The notes under the pieces were generated by a model. That model saw only the letters and a list, made by a program, of their open reading frames with translations, was not told the origin of the DNA and made no database searches. A program made the translations under genes and the position numbers. This document shows positions 12,098-25,360 of a stretch of DNA of 64,000 nt, piece after piece. The stretch covers positions 1,364,001 through 1,428,000 of the forward strand of contig JACKQL020000005.1 in NCBI GenBank assembly GCA_018296165.2, read 5' to 3'. Source of the stretch: Termitomyces sp. T153. Lineage: Eukaryota > Basidiomycota > Agaricomycetes > Agaricales > Lyophyllaceae. Each line of letters begins with the position of its first letter. Within the stretch, counting starts at the first letter, position 1.

Positions 12098-12668
12098 ATC
12101 CCCACCCACTATCCTTATTTCATTGCTTTATATATTACATCACCACTACTTGTACTACTTAGACTTTCCCCTTGTAGTTAGCTTGAGTGTGACCTATTTC
12201 AGGCAGTCAGCTCAAGAACTTTTGAACTCAAGGTAATTCTATTTCTTTCTCGGAAGTACACAACAGATTGTCTAACTACAACCCTCTCCTCAAGTTGAAT
12301 AATCAGCAGCATGAATTAAAGATGGTATTAGCATTGCATTGTAAAAGAAAAGTAACAGTGAGTCAAGAAATCTCAAAGACCCAACTTCACTTCATTTGGT
12401 TGGGGCTGGATTTCAACATTGAGTCAACAAAATTGAAACACCTAATGTGGGTTGGGTCTGGGTCTCAGCATTGATTTGAGAATATCAATGACCCAACCAA
12501 ACAAAGTGCGCGTCTTTTGGCATGGAGCTCAGCTCATTTGCATATGTGTATGAGACGAAAAAGCAGCGAAGCCGGTAGCTGGTCACATGGCTTCGAAAAA
12601 TGAAAAACCAAGAGTATTCTAGATCTCGGAATCGTAAACTGGTAAGTACATACATGACGTATTACATT
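12098..12668. other. Transition from repeat DNA to host sequence, no gene
   Basis: No gene is seen. CpG becomes normal from about 12500. The stretch contains the 3' flank of the hydrolase gene. Confidence 0.4.
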
Positions 12669-13800
12669 TTATTCAAAACCCGAGGCAAAAAACTCCAGGA
12701 TCACTGGGGTCAGGTCACTTTGAACCTTCTGGGGCCATAACAAGAAATCAAAATACGGATCGTCGTGTACACCATGCTTCTGAAGGATAAACTGCATTCT
12801 GGGATGTTTCTTGCCCAAATGGTCCGCCACAACAGCGATATCGTCCCTCAAGCACTCCGCATCACCGTCTGTGACGAATAAGCGCCGCACCACAGTCGAC
12901 AGATCCACAAACCAGTCTTCGGGCGCATAGTATGGCTCGAGGTATGAGCGATACTTTTCTGGTGCGCCATCAAGGACAATACGGCCCCAATACGTCAGTG
13001 CTTTGATGCCAATGGAGTCGCTGTCATCATTGGTAATCATAGAACTGGTTTTGCCTGTGAGAGATACCCAAGGGGACATGAGATAAACGCCACCAAATGG
13101 AGCAGTTATAGTGAGGCGCGGGACGTCCGGGACAGGATGGAGCATGTGTGAGAGGAGCTGGAGCACAAGGTTCCCGCCGGCAGAATCACCTGTAAGTTGG
13201 ATATTCTGCGGTTTGACACCCATAGAGATAAGATGCTGAACGGCAAGGACAGCTTGCTTAAGCTGCGTAGGAAACGTTGCGGTTGGTACAAGTGCTAGGT
13301 AGTACGAATTACTGCAATCAGAACACACATACTTGTTTATGGAAGCTTACAATATTGGAGCAGGGCGAAACCGGTTTCTTTGCCTTTTGCCTCCAGCTCA
13401 CTCTGAACAAATTTCCAGAACGGTAGGAAGAAAAAGGGCACGGGGAGAAGAAAAGCTCCACCTGACGAAGAGTAAATCGAAGTCCCACAGGACTGGTCTT
13501 TTCTTCCGTACCATGAAAGTATAAAATGACGCGATCAGTGCGACGCTCTCCAATCCAAAGAAGTCGGCCGTTTTCGGCTAATTCGTCGATCACGAGAGGA
13601 AGTTTCTGACCCTCCATATAATTCTTGTACACTTCCAGTGTATCGCCGAGGGCCCATTGCAACTGCTTCATGTTGAGTCGAGTAGTGAGGAAGTAGAACA
13701 GCCTATCCCCAACTATCCTCGTCCAGGTCTTGTGCTTGTTGGTACGATGGAAGGGTGAGTTTATGAGGGTCCAGCCGAGAAATAAGGCTACATGCATCAC
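12669..13800 (-). CDS. Alpha/beta hydrolase (HSL/steryl-acetyl-hydrolase-like esterase)
   Basis: Three exons are read. Exon 1 runs from the ATG at 13800 to the start of an HGG oxyanion motif. Exon 2 begins just after the GTACGG...CGTCAG intron and completes it (YFHGGAFLLPVPFF). Exon 3 starts after an acceptor CTACCTAG, giving the continuous stretch ALLQYSLVPTATFPTQ, and ends at a stop at 12669. The nucleophile elbow is GDSAGG, the acid is probably in TDGDAECL, and the histidine is in KHGVHDDPYFD. Together these give a complete catalytic triad plus the HGG loop of the HSL-type carboxylesterase fold. A hydrophobic N-terminus (about the first 12 residues) suggests membrane attachment or a signal anchor. 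The substrate cannot be read from sequence. About 320 residues is normal for the family. An additional 5' exon cannot be excluded. Confidence 0.85.
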
Positions 13801-14091
13801 GATCCATCATTCAATTCAGTGTATGCTGTGTGAAGTGTGAGGGAGAAATATACGCACGCAAATACAGGATGATTGAAGTAAAAACACCCACTTTCTCTAG
13901 CAAAGGAGGGTTTCCAAAGGATGTGTCTTTGACTGAGGTCATTCCGGGCAGGATAGATTTGGGGACAAGGAAATGTCAAAAGATAAGATTTTGCCAAGTA
14001 GTACTCGCTTATAAGTCAATTCGAAACTTCGATTTGTCACCCTTTCTCATTGAGATATTTTCGCATGCCGACCCACGCATATCCACGTTTT

Positions 14092-14541
14092 TTATGATAT
14101 GAATCCTGCCCCATGCGCTAGCCACTTTGGGATAATCGGACGACGATCTCGATTTGCCGAGGAAGGTATCGACCCAGTACCTATGTTACATGCCATGTAT
14201 GTATCCCAGTGACCAAGAATCACCCCCAGTCGCTTGGAGCGGAGCCGCAGGGAGCCTCCTGAGCTGAATATGGCAGTCCTTTCAATAAGCGGCAGAGTGA
14301 TTGTATGATAAAAGGACAGGTAACGTTGCTGTGTATCAACGATGAGGGGAAGTCGTTTGGAAGGCGGCGGCGGCGGCGGCGAACGTTTGTCAAAAACCTT
14401 CAAGCTTGAGTATGCTGCCTGCAGCTCAGGTGAGGGTAGGCAATGTATAAGAAAAAGTGGAGATTCACTGAAGTACTGAAGTGCAACTTGATCGAGATCG
14501 GATTCATCATCAAGTACACGGCTGCACCGTTCACTTAACAA
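14092..14541 (-). CDS. Hypothetical protein with a poly-proline run
   Basis: This is an open frame of 149 codons, starting at ATG 14541, that I do not recognise. It holds a short proline run (SPPPPPPSKR) encoded by a GCC/CCG repeat near 14370 and a basic segment (RLRSKRLGVILG). Composition and CpG content are those of host genes rather than of the repeats. It may be one exon of a larger gene or chance coding; no domain is visible. Confidence 0.3.
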   Translation of the reverse strand: MLSERCSRVLDDESDLDQVALQYFSESPLFLIHCLPSPELQAAYSSLKVFDKRSPPPPPPSKRLPLIVDTQQRYLSFYHTITLPLIERTAIFSSGGSLRLRSKRLGVILGHWDTYMACNIGTGSIPSSANRDRRPIIPKWLAHGAGFIS

Positions 14542-16179
14542 GCTAACAGAATTCAGGACTTCAAGTTATTCATGTCATGCCCTTATCAAAATCAGAATTG
14601 GGAACTTACAATCACATCTCAAAAGCTTAATGGTTGGCATCAACAAGAACTCAGAATTCAGATGGATGTCGATTTTCATATCATGGCTCTATAAGAATTT
14701 CTTGAGGATCGTTGCACGTGATGCATTGTCATTCCCTTTTCCCCCCCCCTTTTTATATCGCTTGCTTGCTTCCGTTGCCATTGCAAAACCTCTTATTCCG
14801 TTAGAATATACAAAAAGTATTTAATTATGTCAATTATGAGCCCGCAAACCAGTCCCCTCTCCTCCATTGCACCATTTACCCATCCACCCCCTGGGACTCT
14901 GTGGGTGGGTAATACTGATTTACTGACGGCGACGGAAGGAACTCGAAGATTGAGGTGCTGGTGTTAATGCAGAGATATATGACCTTTGTTGTCTGAACTT
15001 ATCCCAGTCCTGCGTGCCTTGTGAGTGTAGGGACCCGCCTTTCTGAATGCAGCTTGAGGGTTGGAAAAACGTTATTTGGTCACAACATATACTAGAAATA
15101 TAACTCGAAATTGCGTTGAACAGCTTGAAGTGCGCTGGGCCTTGGTGGACTGATCTATGGGTTGCCGCGCTTTGACAATGGAGGATCGGGGAATGTTCGC
15201 TGACGCTTGCCAAGTGGTATGGTGTTGGGGTTGGGAGTTGGCGAATAGTTAGAGTCTGAGGACATGGCACCAGGAGCTGAGACTGATTTATGTTGGAATC
15301 ATGTCACAGAAATGGATTGCTTATTGAAGATGCGTGAAGTTGTATTACCGCGTGCGCCGAGAGGACAGCAATAAGATATTCTTCACAAATAGAAGAACTT
15401 AAGAAAATTGAAAGACGCATAATAAGAAATTGTTAAGTTGGTGGCCTCTTAGGATATTCATATGATTTGATAGGATATTCTTAAGCTTAAGGGTGTCACG
15501 ATATGTTTGTTCGACGTAAACGCGGGTTCCAAAGGTAAGGAGCGTTTTCGGAGGCCTCTGCGCGGTAAGTTCTACCCCACAGTACATTCTCCCATTTACT
15601 TCAGGTGAGACCGATGGCCGTTCTCAATTCGGTGCCATTGATTGGCGGATGCTGGGTCGAGAGCAATAGGGCCTGACGGTTTCACCATAAGTTTTCTTCT
15701 TTTTTCTCATTCATGCAACGGTCTTGCATGTTCCTTTCGTGCAACGATTCTTGCACTCGTACCACCACCACCGTCACCCCAGATGAGCGTTCACTCGCTC
15801 CATCACCGTATCTCACCGTTCCTCATACTTTTCGCAGAGTAGTGATTGCTCCACCGTCTTCTTCTTATTCTTTTTCAGCGCAATCACTACTTACGAAAGT
15901 ATTGTCCTTTCTACTCAATAAGTTGATAGCTTATTGAAATTCTCCACAGAATCATCACAAACTCACTGTATAAAGAGTATCATACCTAGCGAAGTTCGTT
16001 TTTCACAGTAAGCAGAATGCAGTACGCTCACGAGCACCAGTCAGCTTTATCAGTCAGTTATTTATTGATGCGAAATGTAAGTTTGATGCCGTCAATTGAT
16101 CAGATCAACTGATCAAACTTTCTATTCACAGTTGTTCGAGGACTTCATTGATACAACGGACTGAGTCTAATATTGTATC
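14542..16179. other. Intergenic region without convincing genes
   Basis: Only short unrecognised frames are present, for example 14920-15270 on the minus strand and 15642-15937 on the plus strand. A poly-pyrimidine stretch near 14735 and TATA-like TTTATATC near 14750 could belong to a promoter. Nothing here is strong enough to call a gene. Confidence 0.35.
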
Positions 16180-17145
16180 TAACATTTATCAGTGGGAAAA
16201 ACAATACGGTCAATGATACCTGTTCCCATGATTTCATGCTGATTATCATAGCAGGAGATGTGATCTATCTGCACGCTCTAGGTCTGATCCCTCATTACCC
16301 TTCAACCATCTGAACGCGGCTATCGACCATCTAGACAAACGAATCGTGATATGTAGTGATGGACCTGATTTCCCAGTCTATAATCTGTATTTTCTCTTTA
16401 ATCTACCGCAGTCTCTGACCAGTTCTAAAGCACGGGCTTGAGTAAGTCAACTCCATTTCTACGATACAGAAAGGCTTTCCAGCGTCATCGTACTATGTTT
16501 CAGCAAAGTCTGAATCCATCCAAGTGTTTCCTATCGGGTGACTCCAACGAGAGAAGCCCGAACTCTCCTTCAAAACCTTCTGGCCAATCCCAAAGATCAG
16601 GAAGGGCATATCAGCAGGTAGGAAGTGAATAGATCAGCTTGTACTATGGAACCACTACTTATACTATGTGAAATTGTCAGGTTCACGACCGCCACTGTTA
16701 TCATGCAGACAATGTGACATTCCTTGCATTGGCGCGAGACGTCAACGAAACGTTGCATCGGACTGGGTCTGCAAGGGGCACCCCAGTTTTATGGTTCTTT
16801 GCCTGTATAGCGTGACTTTTAGTCGCCCACCTAATGCGACATTTTGCCTCGTAGCGAAAAGGACCGATCGCTTATTATTGAGGCGTTTATCTGACTTCTT
16901 ATTGGATAGAAACGGTAACTTCGTTCCCTTTTATTGAAAACTGTTTTCTGACGATTGAAACAACAGACACGAAACCAAGACAATGAGATTACAAGATATT
17001 TCGCAGAATTCACGTCCTGGACAGCAGTAGTACCAAGCAGATATTCCATAAGAACACAGCGATTCTAAAAGATATGAGACATTGACATCCTTCAGCTTCG
17101 GGTCACAGTGATGTCACGAACTCGAGGAGACTTGAGCTTAATCCC
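16180..17145 (+). pseudogene. Cytochrome P450 relic, copy 1 (right half of an inverted pair)
   Basis: After an intron-like GTCAAT...TATAG the sequence reads GDVIYLHALG, then a frame resembling AIDHLDKRIVICSDGPDFPV. This matches the N-terminal substrate-side region of fungal P450s, where DLLDKRS.IYSDRP is typical. Further on, LRYRKAFQRH and, in another frame, PTREARTLLQNLLANPKD match the next P450 exon. A block like TTATVIMQTM follows. Frames change repeatedly and stops occur; no heme-binding FxxGxxxCxG segment remains. The stretch is near-identical, inverted, to 34253-35212. The exact CYP family cannot be named from so short a relic. Confidence 0.65.
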
Positions 17146-17203
17146 GATTTGTTTTTATCCAGAGCTTTGATCAACATATTAGTAGATACTAGTGACCGCC
17201 ATT

Positions 17204-19099
17204 CTATCCAGTCACTGCTCGATCTTCAGGCGGTATTCGAGCTTCTGAACTGTCAAATTCAAAAGACCACGTCTTGATCGACCGATCCAACGTTTTTGGG
17301 CGTGTACGTTGGATCACACGTTGTCTTCCGCTACCCACATCCAAAATCCCGCCATCCTCGTCATCCTCAGAGTCTTCGGAATCGGAATCAGATTCAGATT
17401 CGAAATGTCTGGACCCAGATACAGACAGGAGTGTTGGATGGAGGGGGTGGAATGATACTGATCCTATCGCGTCTTGATATTTTTTGTCACAGAAACGAAA
17501 TAACACAAAGAGAAATTTGAGCCATCAGATAGAATATTTTAAACGAGGACGAAAGACAGATTACCATGGTGTGCGCTGTATTGGAGGGTTGGGTGTACCT
17601 CGCTCGTTTGACCCTCAGGTGTACCTGGATTATGTAGATCGAAGAGTAATATACGTCCTTGCTACACAAGATCGAACAGGGTCAGACTTTTTCTCATTTT
17701 GAAGAAAGAAAAGATCAAGAAAAGAGAAAGGGAAGCGTACATACATGATCACCCGAAGCCAACCACCTCCCACCCAGATCCACATCAAACTTCAGCTTTT
17801 GGTTTGTCCTCGTCCTCATTTTCATTTCTTTAGATTCCCCAGATTCTACATCTACCTGGGCGGTACACTTGTACGCCACAAGCGGAGCATCGAGATGGGA
17901 ACGGAGGTCCCAGGCATAGATCGTTTCGTGCCGGCGGTGGGCGGTGTACATGAGGTGTGGAGTAAGGATGTTGAATTGGATCTTTTGTTTTTGCGTGCAT
18001 TGATCAGGTGTGGTGAGGTTTGGAGTGAGAAGAGGAGAGAGAAAGGCGGAGGAAGGGAGGAAAGGAGCGTACCTGTGTGACGCCGGCGCTAGGCCCACCA
18101 GAGACAAACATGATCGGCTCGGGGCCTTGTGTCGAGCTGAATAGAGCGATGTTGGAGGGGGTGGGGTAGAGGCTTCCGGCGGCGTAGGTGTCGGAGCCTT
18201 GGGAGGGGATGAAAGCGAGGGCGGATATTATGCCTGGTGGTTTCACATATGCATTAGTTAACTACGGATGTACGTGTAATAGGGGTTGATAGAGCCATGA
18301 GGATGAGGGGAAGATAGAATAGTGTACCTTTGAGACCGTCTTTGCTTTTTTTGGATGGCGTGGTTGGGAGGCGGGTGCCGTGCCCTGGTCGAGAGATGTC
18401 GAATACTTCGATGGCGTCTTCAAATCCGCAGTAAAGTCTGGATTTTGGCGTTAATATAGATGCTGAAACAATCTCGCACGGACTCCGTATTCATATTCAT
18501 ACCCAAAAGTTCATGGAGTGTAAAAACAAGAACACGCACCGTTCCGCAGTAAGATCGAAGGCCAGACTGTGCGGTGCAACCTGTCGTTCACGATGGTCGA
18601 CGATCCTATACGAGGCGCGGAGCTACCTTGTCGTTATGTAGTTGATTATTTGATATGATCTGAGTGAACTGTTAGAAAGGTGCTTACCCTTCCATCTGAG
18701 GCATCGAGGAGCTTGATGGGACAGTCACGAACGGAGGCAATGAAGCAGTATGTGGGGGGGGTTAGGGACGAGGCGGTGGGATACCAGATGAAGTCGAGAA
18801 TGGGGGAAGGTTGGTGGAACGTTGTGGGTTGAGCAGCAGGATCGTCGGAAAGTGAGGTAGTGAAGAGCTGGAGAGAGCGATCTTCGCAGTGCGTGAGGAA
18901 TGTAGATCCGTCGGGGCACCTATAGATAGTATTTTTTTTCTGTAAATGTGTGCATGTTGCATATCAAATACCATTTTGCAGTTCGCGCAAAGTTCTCGGG
19001 AAAGTCTTCGGTTTGGGATGGCTGTAATGTGGTTTTGAGAGATGGAGGACGTGAGGTGTCGTATTGAGGGGAAAACCACGTGTATCCGGTGTCTTCCAT
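17204..19099 (-). CDS. WD40 protein of the TCAB1/WDR79 type
   Basis: The start is taken as the ATG at 19099 (MEDTGYTWFSPQYDT). Exons read on the minus strand give CPDGSTFLTHCEDRSLQLF, PSPILDFIWYP, YCFIASVRDCPIKLLDASDG, LYCGFEDAIEVFDISRPG, IISALAFIPS...YAAGSLYP, HRRHETIYAWDLRSHL, a LASGD repeat, and finally AIGSVSFHPLHPTLLSVSGS, ending at 17204. This order of blades and the acidic DSDSEDSEDDED insertion just after the last full repeat match WDR79/TCAB1. In animals that protein binds the CAB box of telomerase RNA and small Cajal-body RNAs and guides them to Cajal bodies. A telomerase or snRNP role here is inferred from the family. It lies between the P450 relic and the divergently transcribed mannosidase, with about 500 bp of shared promoter. 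Confidence 0.8.
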
Positions 19100-19600
19100 C
19101 GGTTGCAAGTGTCGTTGCGAGAATAGAAAGAGTTGCGTGCACGTGAGATATCTGATGAGCCACGTGGGCAAAATATCTGTACCTCCACATTCCTTTTGAA
19201 AGCTTGTCTCTTGAGGGGTTGAAAGAGTACATTTATTGTAATGATGGGAGATTCATGAAGTCTCAGGGTGAGAAAGTCAGTGGTTGTTGAGATTGGGAGT
19301 GTTTTAGTTGCCTTCAACCTGCTATATATGGGCATACATATACTTTAAAAGGCAAATCGCACAATCTGAAAATGGCGCAGACCCTTCGCTTGTCTGTCCT
19401 TCTTTTCTCCTTAATATTTCTTGCTAGAAGGGAGCAGAAAACACAATCCATGTTCTTTGTCCGTGCCTAACATTTGAATTGTCGATCTTATCTAATGTGG
19501 GGTATATCTTATCTTAGATTGGTGCTCCACGTGTACTTTACTACTTAGCATCGTCTTCGTTTGACTTCCAAAGGCATAAGTGCTTAAGTACTCAACGACC

Positions 19601-22600
19601 ATGAGCTACAAGCACCCTCACCACCGAGCTCCAGCCCCAGAATATCCCGAACTCAACTACACCGCCGGTGATAAATGGATCAAGAGTCTCACCAAAGACC
19701 GCATTGGAAAGTTCCACGGCGGTCGTTACTCTGACATCAATCTCTCTTCTGTCCTCTTCACCCACCGGATTGATAATTCCGAGCATGTGAAGCTTCAGGT
19801 GTTAGTATGATCAATTATGAGTCCTCCGATCATGTGTGGATTGAGGAATGGGATTGCAGATGGAGTGCGCCGGGATTGGAGAAACCGACATTCGAAGAGG
19901 CGATGAAGCAGAAGTTCAAACCTGCGAAGAAGGTCGGTTGTACATTGTGTTCTTCGAGGCCATAGCTCAACATCAGTGTATAGGGTGACTCGTTTGGACC
20001 TTCTTGTGCGTCTGTATCTCAACTAATGACCATCCGCATATCTCACAATGTAATGTTGCACAGGGGTTAGTACTTGAGCATTGGAGACATCGTACACTAG
20101 ACACACTCAACGTCTAACCATCCTGCAGACGAACCACTGGTGGAAAGTCACAATCATCATCCCCACATACTGGGAACAATACGAACGAGTCCAATGTGTG
20201 TTTCTCACCTCTTACCGCTCTCACACTTACATTGTCCCTCCACTTAGTCGAATTCGACCCAGGCTGCGAAGCCATGATCTACAGTACGGACGGAACACCG
20301 CTCCAAGGTCCGCTCCCTCTCCTCACGATGATCCCATAAATCATGAATTAAACAAGATCTCATGTGTGATAGGTATCACTGGCGGATATGGCGGCGACCG
20401 ACGCGTCGAATACATCATCCCCCTCTCCGCACGTAAAGAGGCCCAGCATAATTTTGTTATCGAGTCGAGCTGTAATGGAATGTTTGGGGTGCCTTTGACT
20501 GGGGATACGATTGATCCTCCGGATGTAATTGCGAATCCCTCATGCTTCAATTAAGTATGTTGAAATTCACTATGTCTGCGCAGATGAACAGGTACTTCAG
20601 ACTCGCTTCTGCCGACCTCGTTGTTCCAAACCAAGAAGCATGGCAGCTCCTCTGGGATTTCACGACGCTGCGTGAGCTCGTTGATACGCTTCCTGGAAAC
20701 ACACCGTATGTCTATACCCTACAATTCTTCCTCATCTTCAACTAATCCACCCTGCCCGGTTATCTCGACAGACTACAGAACAAAGCACTCGTCGCCGCGA
20801 ACGAAATAATGAACGTGTTCAACAGAGGCGATCCGCGTGGCATACGCGAGGCGCGGAAGATCGCTGAAGGACTGTTTGGGGAGGGATGGGAAGGGAAGAG
20901 GGAGGGCATTTATGATGAGGGGGTGGGGGAAGCACAAGTTTGGGGGATAGGTATGTTCTTCGCTTTTTCGTGGTAACGAGGGCTTATGGCTGGGCAGGAC
21001 AGTAAGTTTTCTCAATCGCATCGTCTTGAAGGGAGTACTAATGATGAAATGTAGTTGTCACATCGATACCGCCTGGTACGTCCCACGAGCTCTTGAAGGT
21101 AACGGCGCTTAGATCTATGGGATCTTAAGGCTCTGGCCGTACCGCGTCACTCAGCAAAAAGTCGCGCGCTCGTGGTCTACACAAGTAGATCTCATGGACA
21201 GATACCCTGAACATCGGTTCACATGCAGTTCGGCACAGCAATACAAGTGGCTCGAACAAGTTGCGTCTCTTCCATTCCCCCTCAATCTTGTTGCTCATTT
21301 CCTCTCGTCTAATCAATATTAGTTATACCCTCCACTCTTCCAAAAGGTCACCACCAAAGTCCATTCCGGCCAATTCCAGCCTGTTGGCGGCTCCTGGGTC
21401 GAGAACGACGGCAACATGCCCTCGGGCGAGGCACTCATTCGGCAGTTTGTGTTTGGACAGAGGTATTTTGAGTCAAGGTTTGGGAAAAGGTGTGAGACGG
21501 CGTGGTTACCGGATTCGTTTGGGTTGACGGGGGCGTTGCCGCAGCTGATTAGGGGTGCTGGTGGGTACTTTTGATTTTTCGTTTCCTTTTTTTCTTTTAA
21601 TGTTTGGGTGCACAGGGATGAAGTATTTCTTCACGCAGAAGTTGTCTTGGTAAGAGTTGTTTTTTCCTCGTTCGGTCGTGATGCTGATTTGTGACATCGT
21701 ATCTAGGAATAACATGTACGATATCTCTCATTTTCGATTTCGACATGTTCTAATTAGGCCTAGAAACGTCTTCCCCCACACGACATTCAACTGGGTCGGC
21801 ATCGACGGAACTCAAGTTCTCTGCCACATGACGCCAGGTATGCCTAAACCCTTCTCCCTTCATACTTTCTCCATATGTATGTTCATGCTTAATACAGTGG
21901 ACACATACACTGCCCAAGCGACAGTGGGAGACGTCAATAAAGGGCAGAACAATCACAAGGTCTCTATGCTTAGTATCGCGGTTCAAATTGTTGACTTGTG
22001 TATGAAATTATATACAGAACCTCGAATCTTCCCAAGGCGCGCTCCTTGTGTTTGGAAACGGAGATGGGGGAGGAGGTCCGCTGGCAAAAATGCTGGAGAA
22101 TGTATGTGCTTCATTTCATTTGTTAGCTGAACACGACGCGGAATGACTCTGCCTCTTGTTAGCTCCGCAGAATCCGTGCGGTGGCTAATACACATCGCGA
22201 GCTTCCAACGGTTAGTATGGGCCGATCTGTGGATGAGTTCTTTGATAAGCTCGAGAGAGCGTCGAATGCTGGGAAGACGCTTCCGAATTGGTGGGTGAAC
22301 GTGTTGTCATTGATTGGGAGAGGGACGCTGACTCGGTTGTGTTTTTAAGGCATGGGGAGCTATACCTCGAAGTAGGGTCTCGTTCACTGTTCCTGAAGTA
22401 TTACTCATATTGGCTCAGTTCCATCGTGGAACTTATACCTCGCATGGTTTGTATCTTTGAGTTGACGGATGATCAGAGCTGACAATACGTAGGGTCTATC
22501 AAGAAAGGGAATAGGCACTCCGAGATTTTGCTTCGTGACGTCGAGGTATATGATTACGTTACGATCTATGACTCGTTAAGCTGATGCACATACTGTACCA

Positions 22601-25135
22601 TCTTTTAGCATGTTGCCACCCTTGCTTCGCTATATAGGCTGTATAACAAGGATTATGTTTATCCCAAACAGGCGATCGATGATTCATGGGAGAAGGTTTT
22701 GCTGAATCAATGTATGTGCCAATAATCATCCGGTTAAGCAAACACTGATCTCTCTGTTAGTCCATGATGGTGTGTTACCACTACGTTGCTTAGATTAATG
22801 ATGGCTTACTCACTTTTGACTTCTAGTCCTTCCTGGATCTGCTATGTGCGAAATCCTGCTTTTTCTGGAATCCAGTGCTTATATGTTTGATTTAGTGGTA
22901 TGGTCTACGACGATGCCGAGAAGCTCTACGCAGAGGTTCACAAGGACGGCGAAGCCCTACTAGATGACGCCTTCCGCGTCCTTTTCCCTGACTCTGTTGT
23001 GCTCAAGGCAAGCACCAATCTTAAAGCTCTCCCGCCCATTGGCAAAATAATCGGCTTCAACACGACTTTCTTCCGTCGCTCCGATATCATCGAGGTACCT
23101 CTAGTTGGTGCTAACTCGGGTCTCAAGTCCCAGGTTCTCCAGACATCGAGTGATGGGACCGTAGGATATGCTGTGATGAATACTCCGGGAAGTGTTGGAT
23201 CGATCTGTACGCCTGCGACTGGCCTGCATGCTCAAATACTCCCTGTTTCAGGTTCGTTATTTTTCAAAGAATGTTGTCCTCGTCCACGTCGCTGATGGTG
23301 TACGTAGTCTTCACCAATGGAACGGACAATTTTGTTCTGCGCAACTCGTCGGTCCAGCTCACGATTTCTAAAGGTCGTATCACTAGTTTGTTGGATGTCA
23401 AGTTAGGGTGCGTGCATGGGCAGCTTACGTCTCTGTATTACTGTGGCTCACTTGAAAAATTGTATCCATAGTCGTGAGCTGATTAGCCAAGGATCCACGG
23501 GTGGACTTGTCATCTTCGAAGATCAACCGAACTACTGGGATGCCTGGGGTGCGTCCTCTTGAGATTACTATTGTCGAAGCTTCCCATGACCCGGCGGAAT
23601 CTAGATGTCGAGATTCATCATCTCGAGACCGTTAAACAACTCGAATTCACAAATGTGTCGGTTGTTGCGCAAGGTCCGCTTCGTGGGTCGGTGAAAGCGG
23701 TGACCAAGTATGATAAGAGTACTATTGAAGTCACGGTGAGTTGCTTCGTATTCGACGACTCGGATCATGACTATTGTGTTGACTCATTTGGAGATATCCT
23801 TGGATGCCATCACAGGTGAAGCCGACCTCCTGGCTGTTTTTATCATCGGTCTTTGACCTTCATATATACAGCTACTGTCAAGGAGAACTCACGATCCCTG
23901 CTCCACTTCGATGCTGTGGTAGATTGGCATCAGCGGCACGAGTTCCTCAAATGTATAATTATATACTCTTGCCACCGAGATCTTCCCTGCTGATGATCAT
24001 AACAGTTGAATTACCGTTGAATATCCATAGCGTCAATGCCACGTATGAGACTCAGTTTGGACATGTTCAACGTCCTACCCACAAGAACACTACCTGGGAC
24101 ATTGCCAAGGTGCGTTGTGTCGTCGATTTAACCTGACTCTCTGCACAACTGATGACATTTAATCATAAGTTTGAAGTCTGTGGACATAAAGTAAGTTCAG
24201 CAATCTTTTCCTTTTTCTTCTTCTCAGTCATTGTAATTAGTACGCGGATCTCAGCGAGTTTGGGTATGGCGTCGCCATCCTCTCAGAATCGAAATACGGA
24301 TTTTCTTGTATTGGGAATATTCTTCGCATATCCCTCCTTCGATCCGCAACCGCTCCTGACGCTGAGCAGGACCAAGGTTTGTCAGATTTTCTCCATGTCC
24401 AAAATGAATAGGCACTCAATCGGAATTTAGGGAAGCACAAGTTCTCCTGGGGAGTCATGCCCCATGAAGGTCATTTCTTGGAGTCGGATGTCCCTATGGC
24501 AGCTTACTTGTACAATTCTCCCCTGCGCAGTAAGTTATACGTTCTCTACTCGTGTCTACTATGCTCACTATTGTCAAACAACAGTGAGATATGTATCTCA
24601 GGACGGAGATGCTACAATGACGCACTTTTATTCTCCTTTCACTGTCGAAGGCGCGCGTAACGTTTTTCTCGAGACCCTAAAACGCGGGGAAAATGATAGT
24701 TTCTTGAACAATCCGGGTGCGACGACCATTGTGCTCCGGCTCTACGAGGCATTCGGTGGCCATGCCAAAGTTATGGTCCGGATTGGTGGCCATCTGTCCA
24801 TTGCTAAAGCATATCTCACAAACCTTTTGGAAGACCATGACGATGAATTAAATATCTTACCTGGGGAGGATTCCACAACATCAGGTATTATACGGCTGGA
24901 TTTCCGTGGTTTCGAAGTCAAGACCGTCAAACTTGTCCTCAAGTCTACGCCAGTTCTTGTAGAACAATTAGAGTATGTTGTTCTCTGAGAATTGCCTGTC
25001 ATGGGTGCTTATGACTATCTTGCTCACAAGCAAACGAGAAAGCTGGATCAATATCGACAGGTTAACTATCTATTGAAGGGTACCTGCAAGTCTTGTCGGA
25101 CCATGATTTCTACAAGTGATTTATCCCATGTATAG
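19601..25135 (+). CDS. AMS1: Alpha-mannosidase, GH38 (Ams1-like)
   Basis: A highly interrupted gene starting at ATG 19601 ([20 protein letters not shown]). Spliced by eye, it gives a protein close to the usual length (about 1,080 residues) of class II vacuolar/cytosolic alpha-mannosidases. Diagnostic pieces in order: an N-terminal beta domain ([12 protein letters not shown]); the zinc-binding GHCHIDTAWLWPYR, split by an intron near 21058-21140; the nucleophile-bearing [16 protein letters not shown] (about 21500-21545); [12 protein letters not shown] and [40 protein letters not shown] (about 22710-22920); and C-terminal beta-sandwich parts ([20 protein letters not shown]). The family trims free oligosaccharides and is delivered to the vacuole by the Cvt/autophagy route in yeast. 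The last exon is uncertain: I splice to 25039 and stop at 25135, but a stop at 24988 is also possible. Confidence 0.88.
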
Positions 25136-25360
25136 TACGCAATTCCGAAACGAATCAGTCAAAAAATTTCTGTTACGCCAAAGCGACTGTCCTTGCGTTC
25201 GAATGAGATCAGCGAAGTGTAAGGCTTAGGGCGGGCGCACATAATAATAGCTGTCAATATCAGAGGGTGGGTGGCACAAGACAAGAGAGGGGCCAAACCT
25301 GGTGTTCCATGGGCGTCATCCCGATTGGGATTAGTAGCCAGTAGATTCTTCAGGATGTAT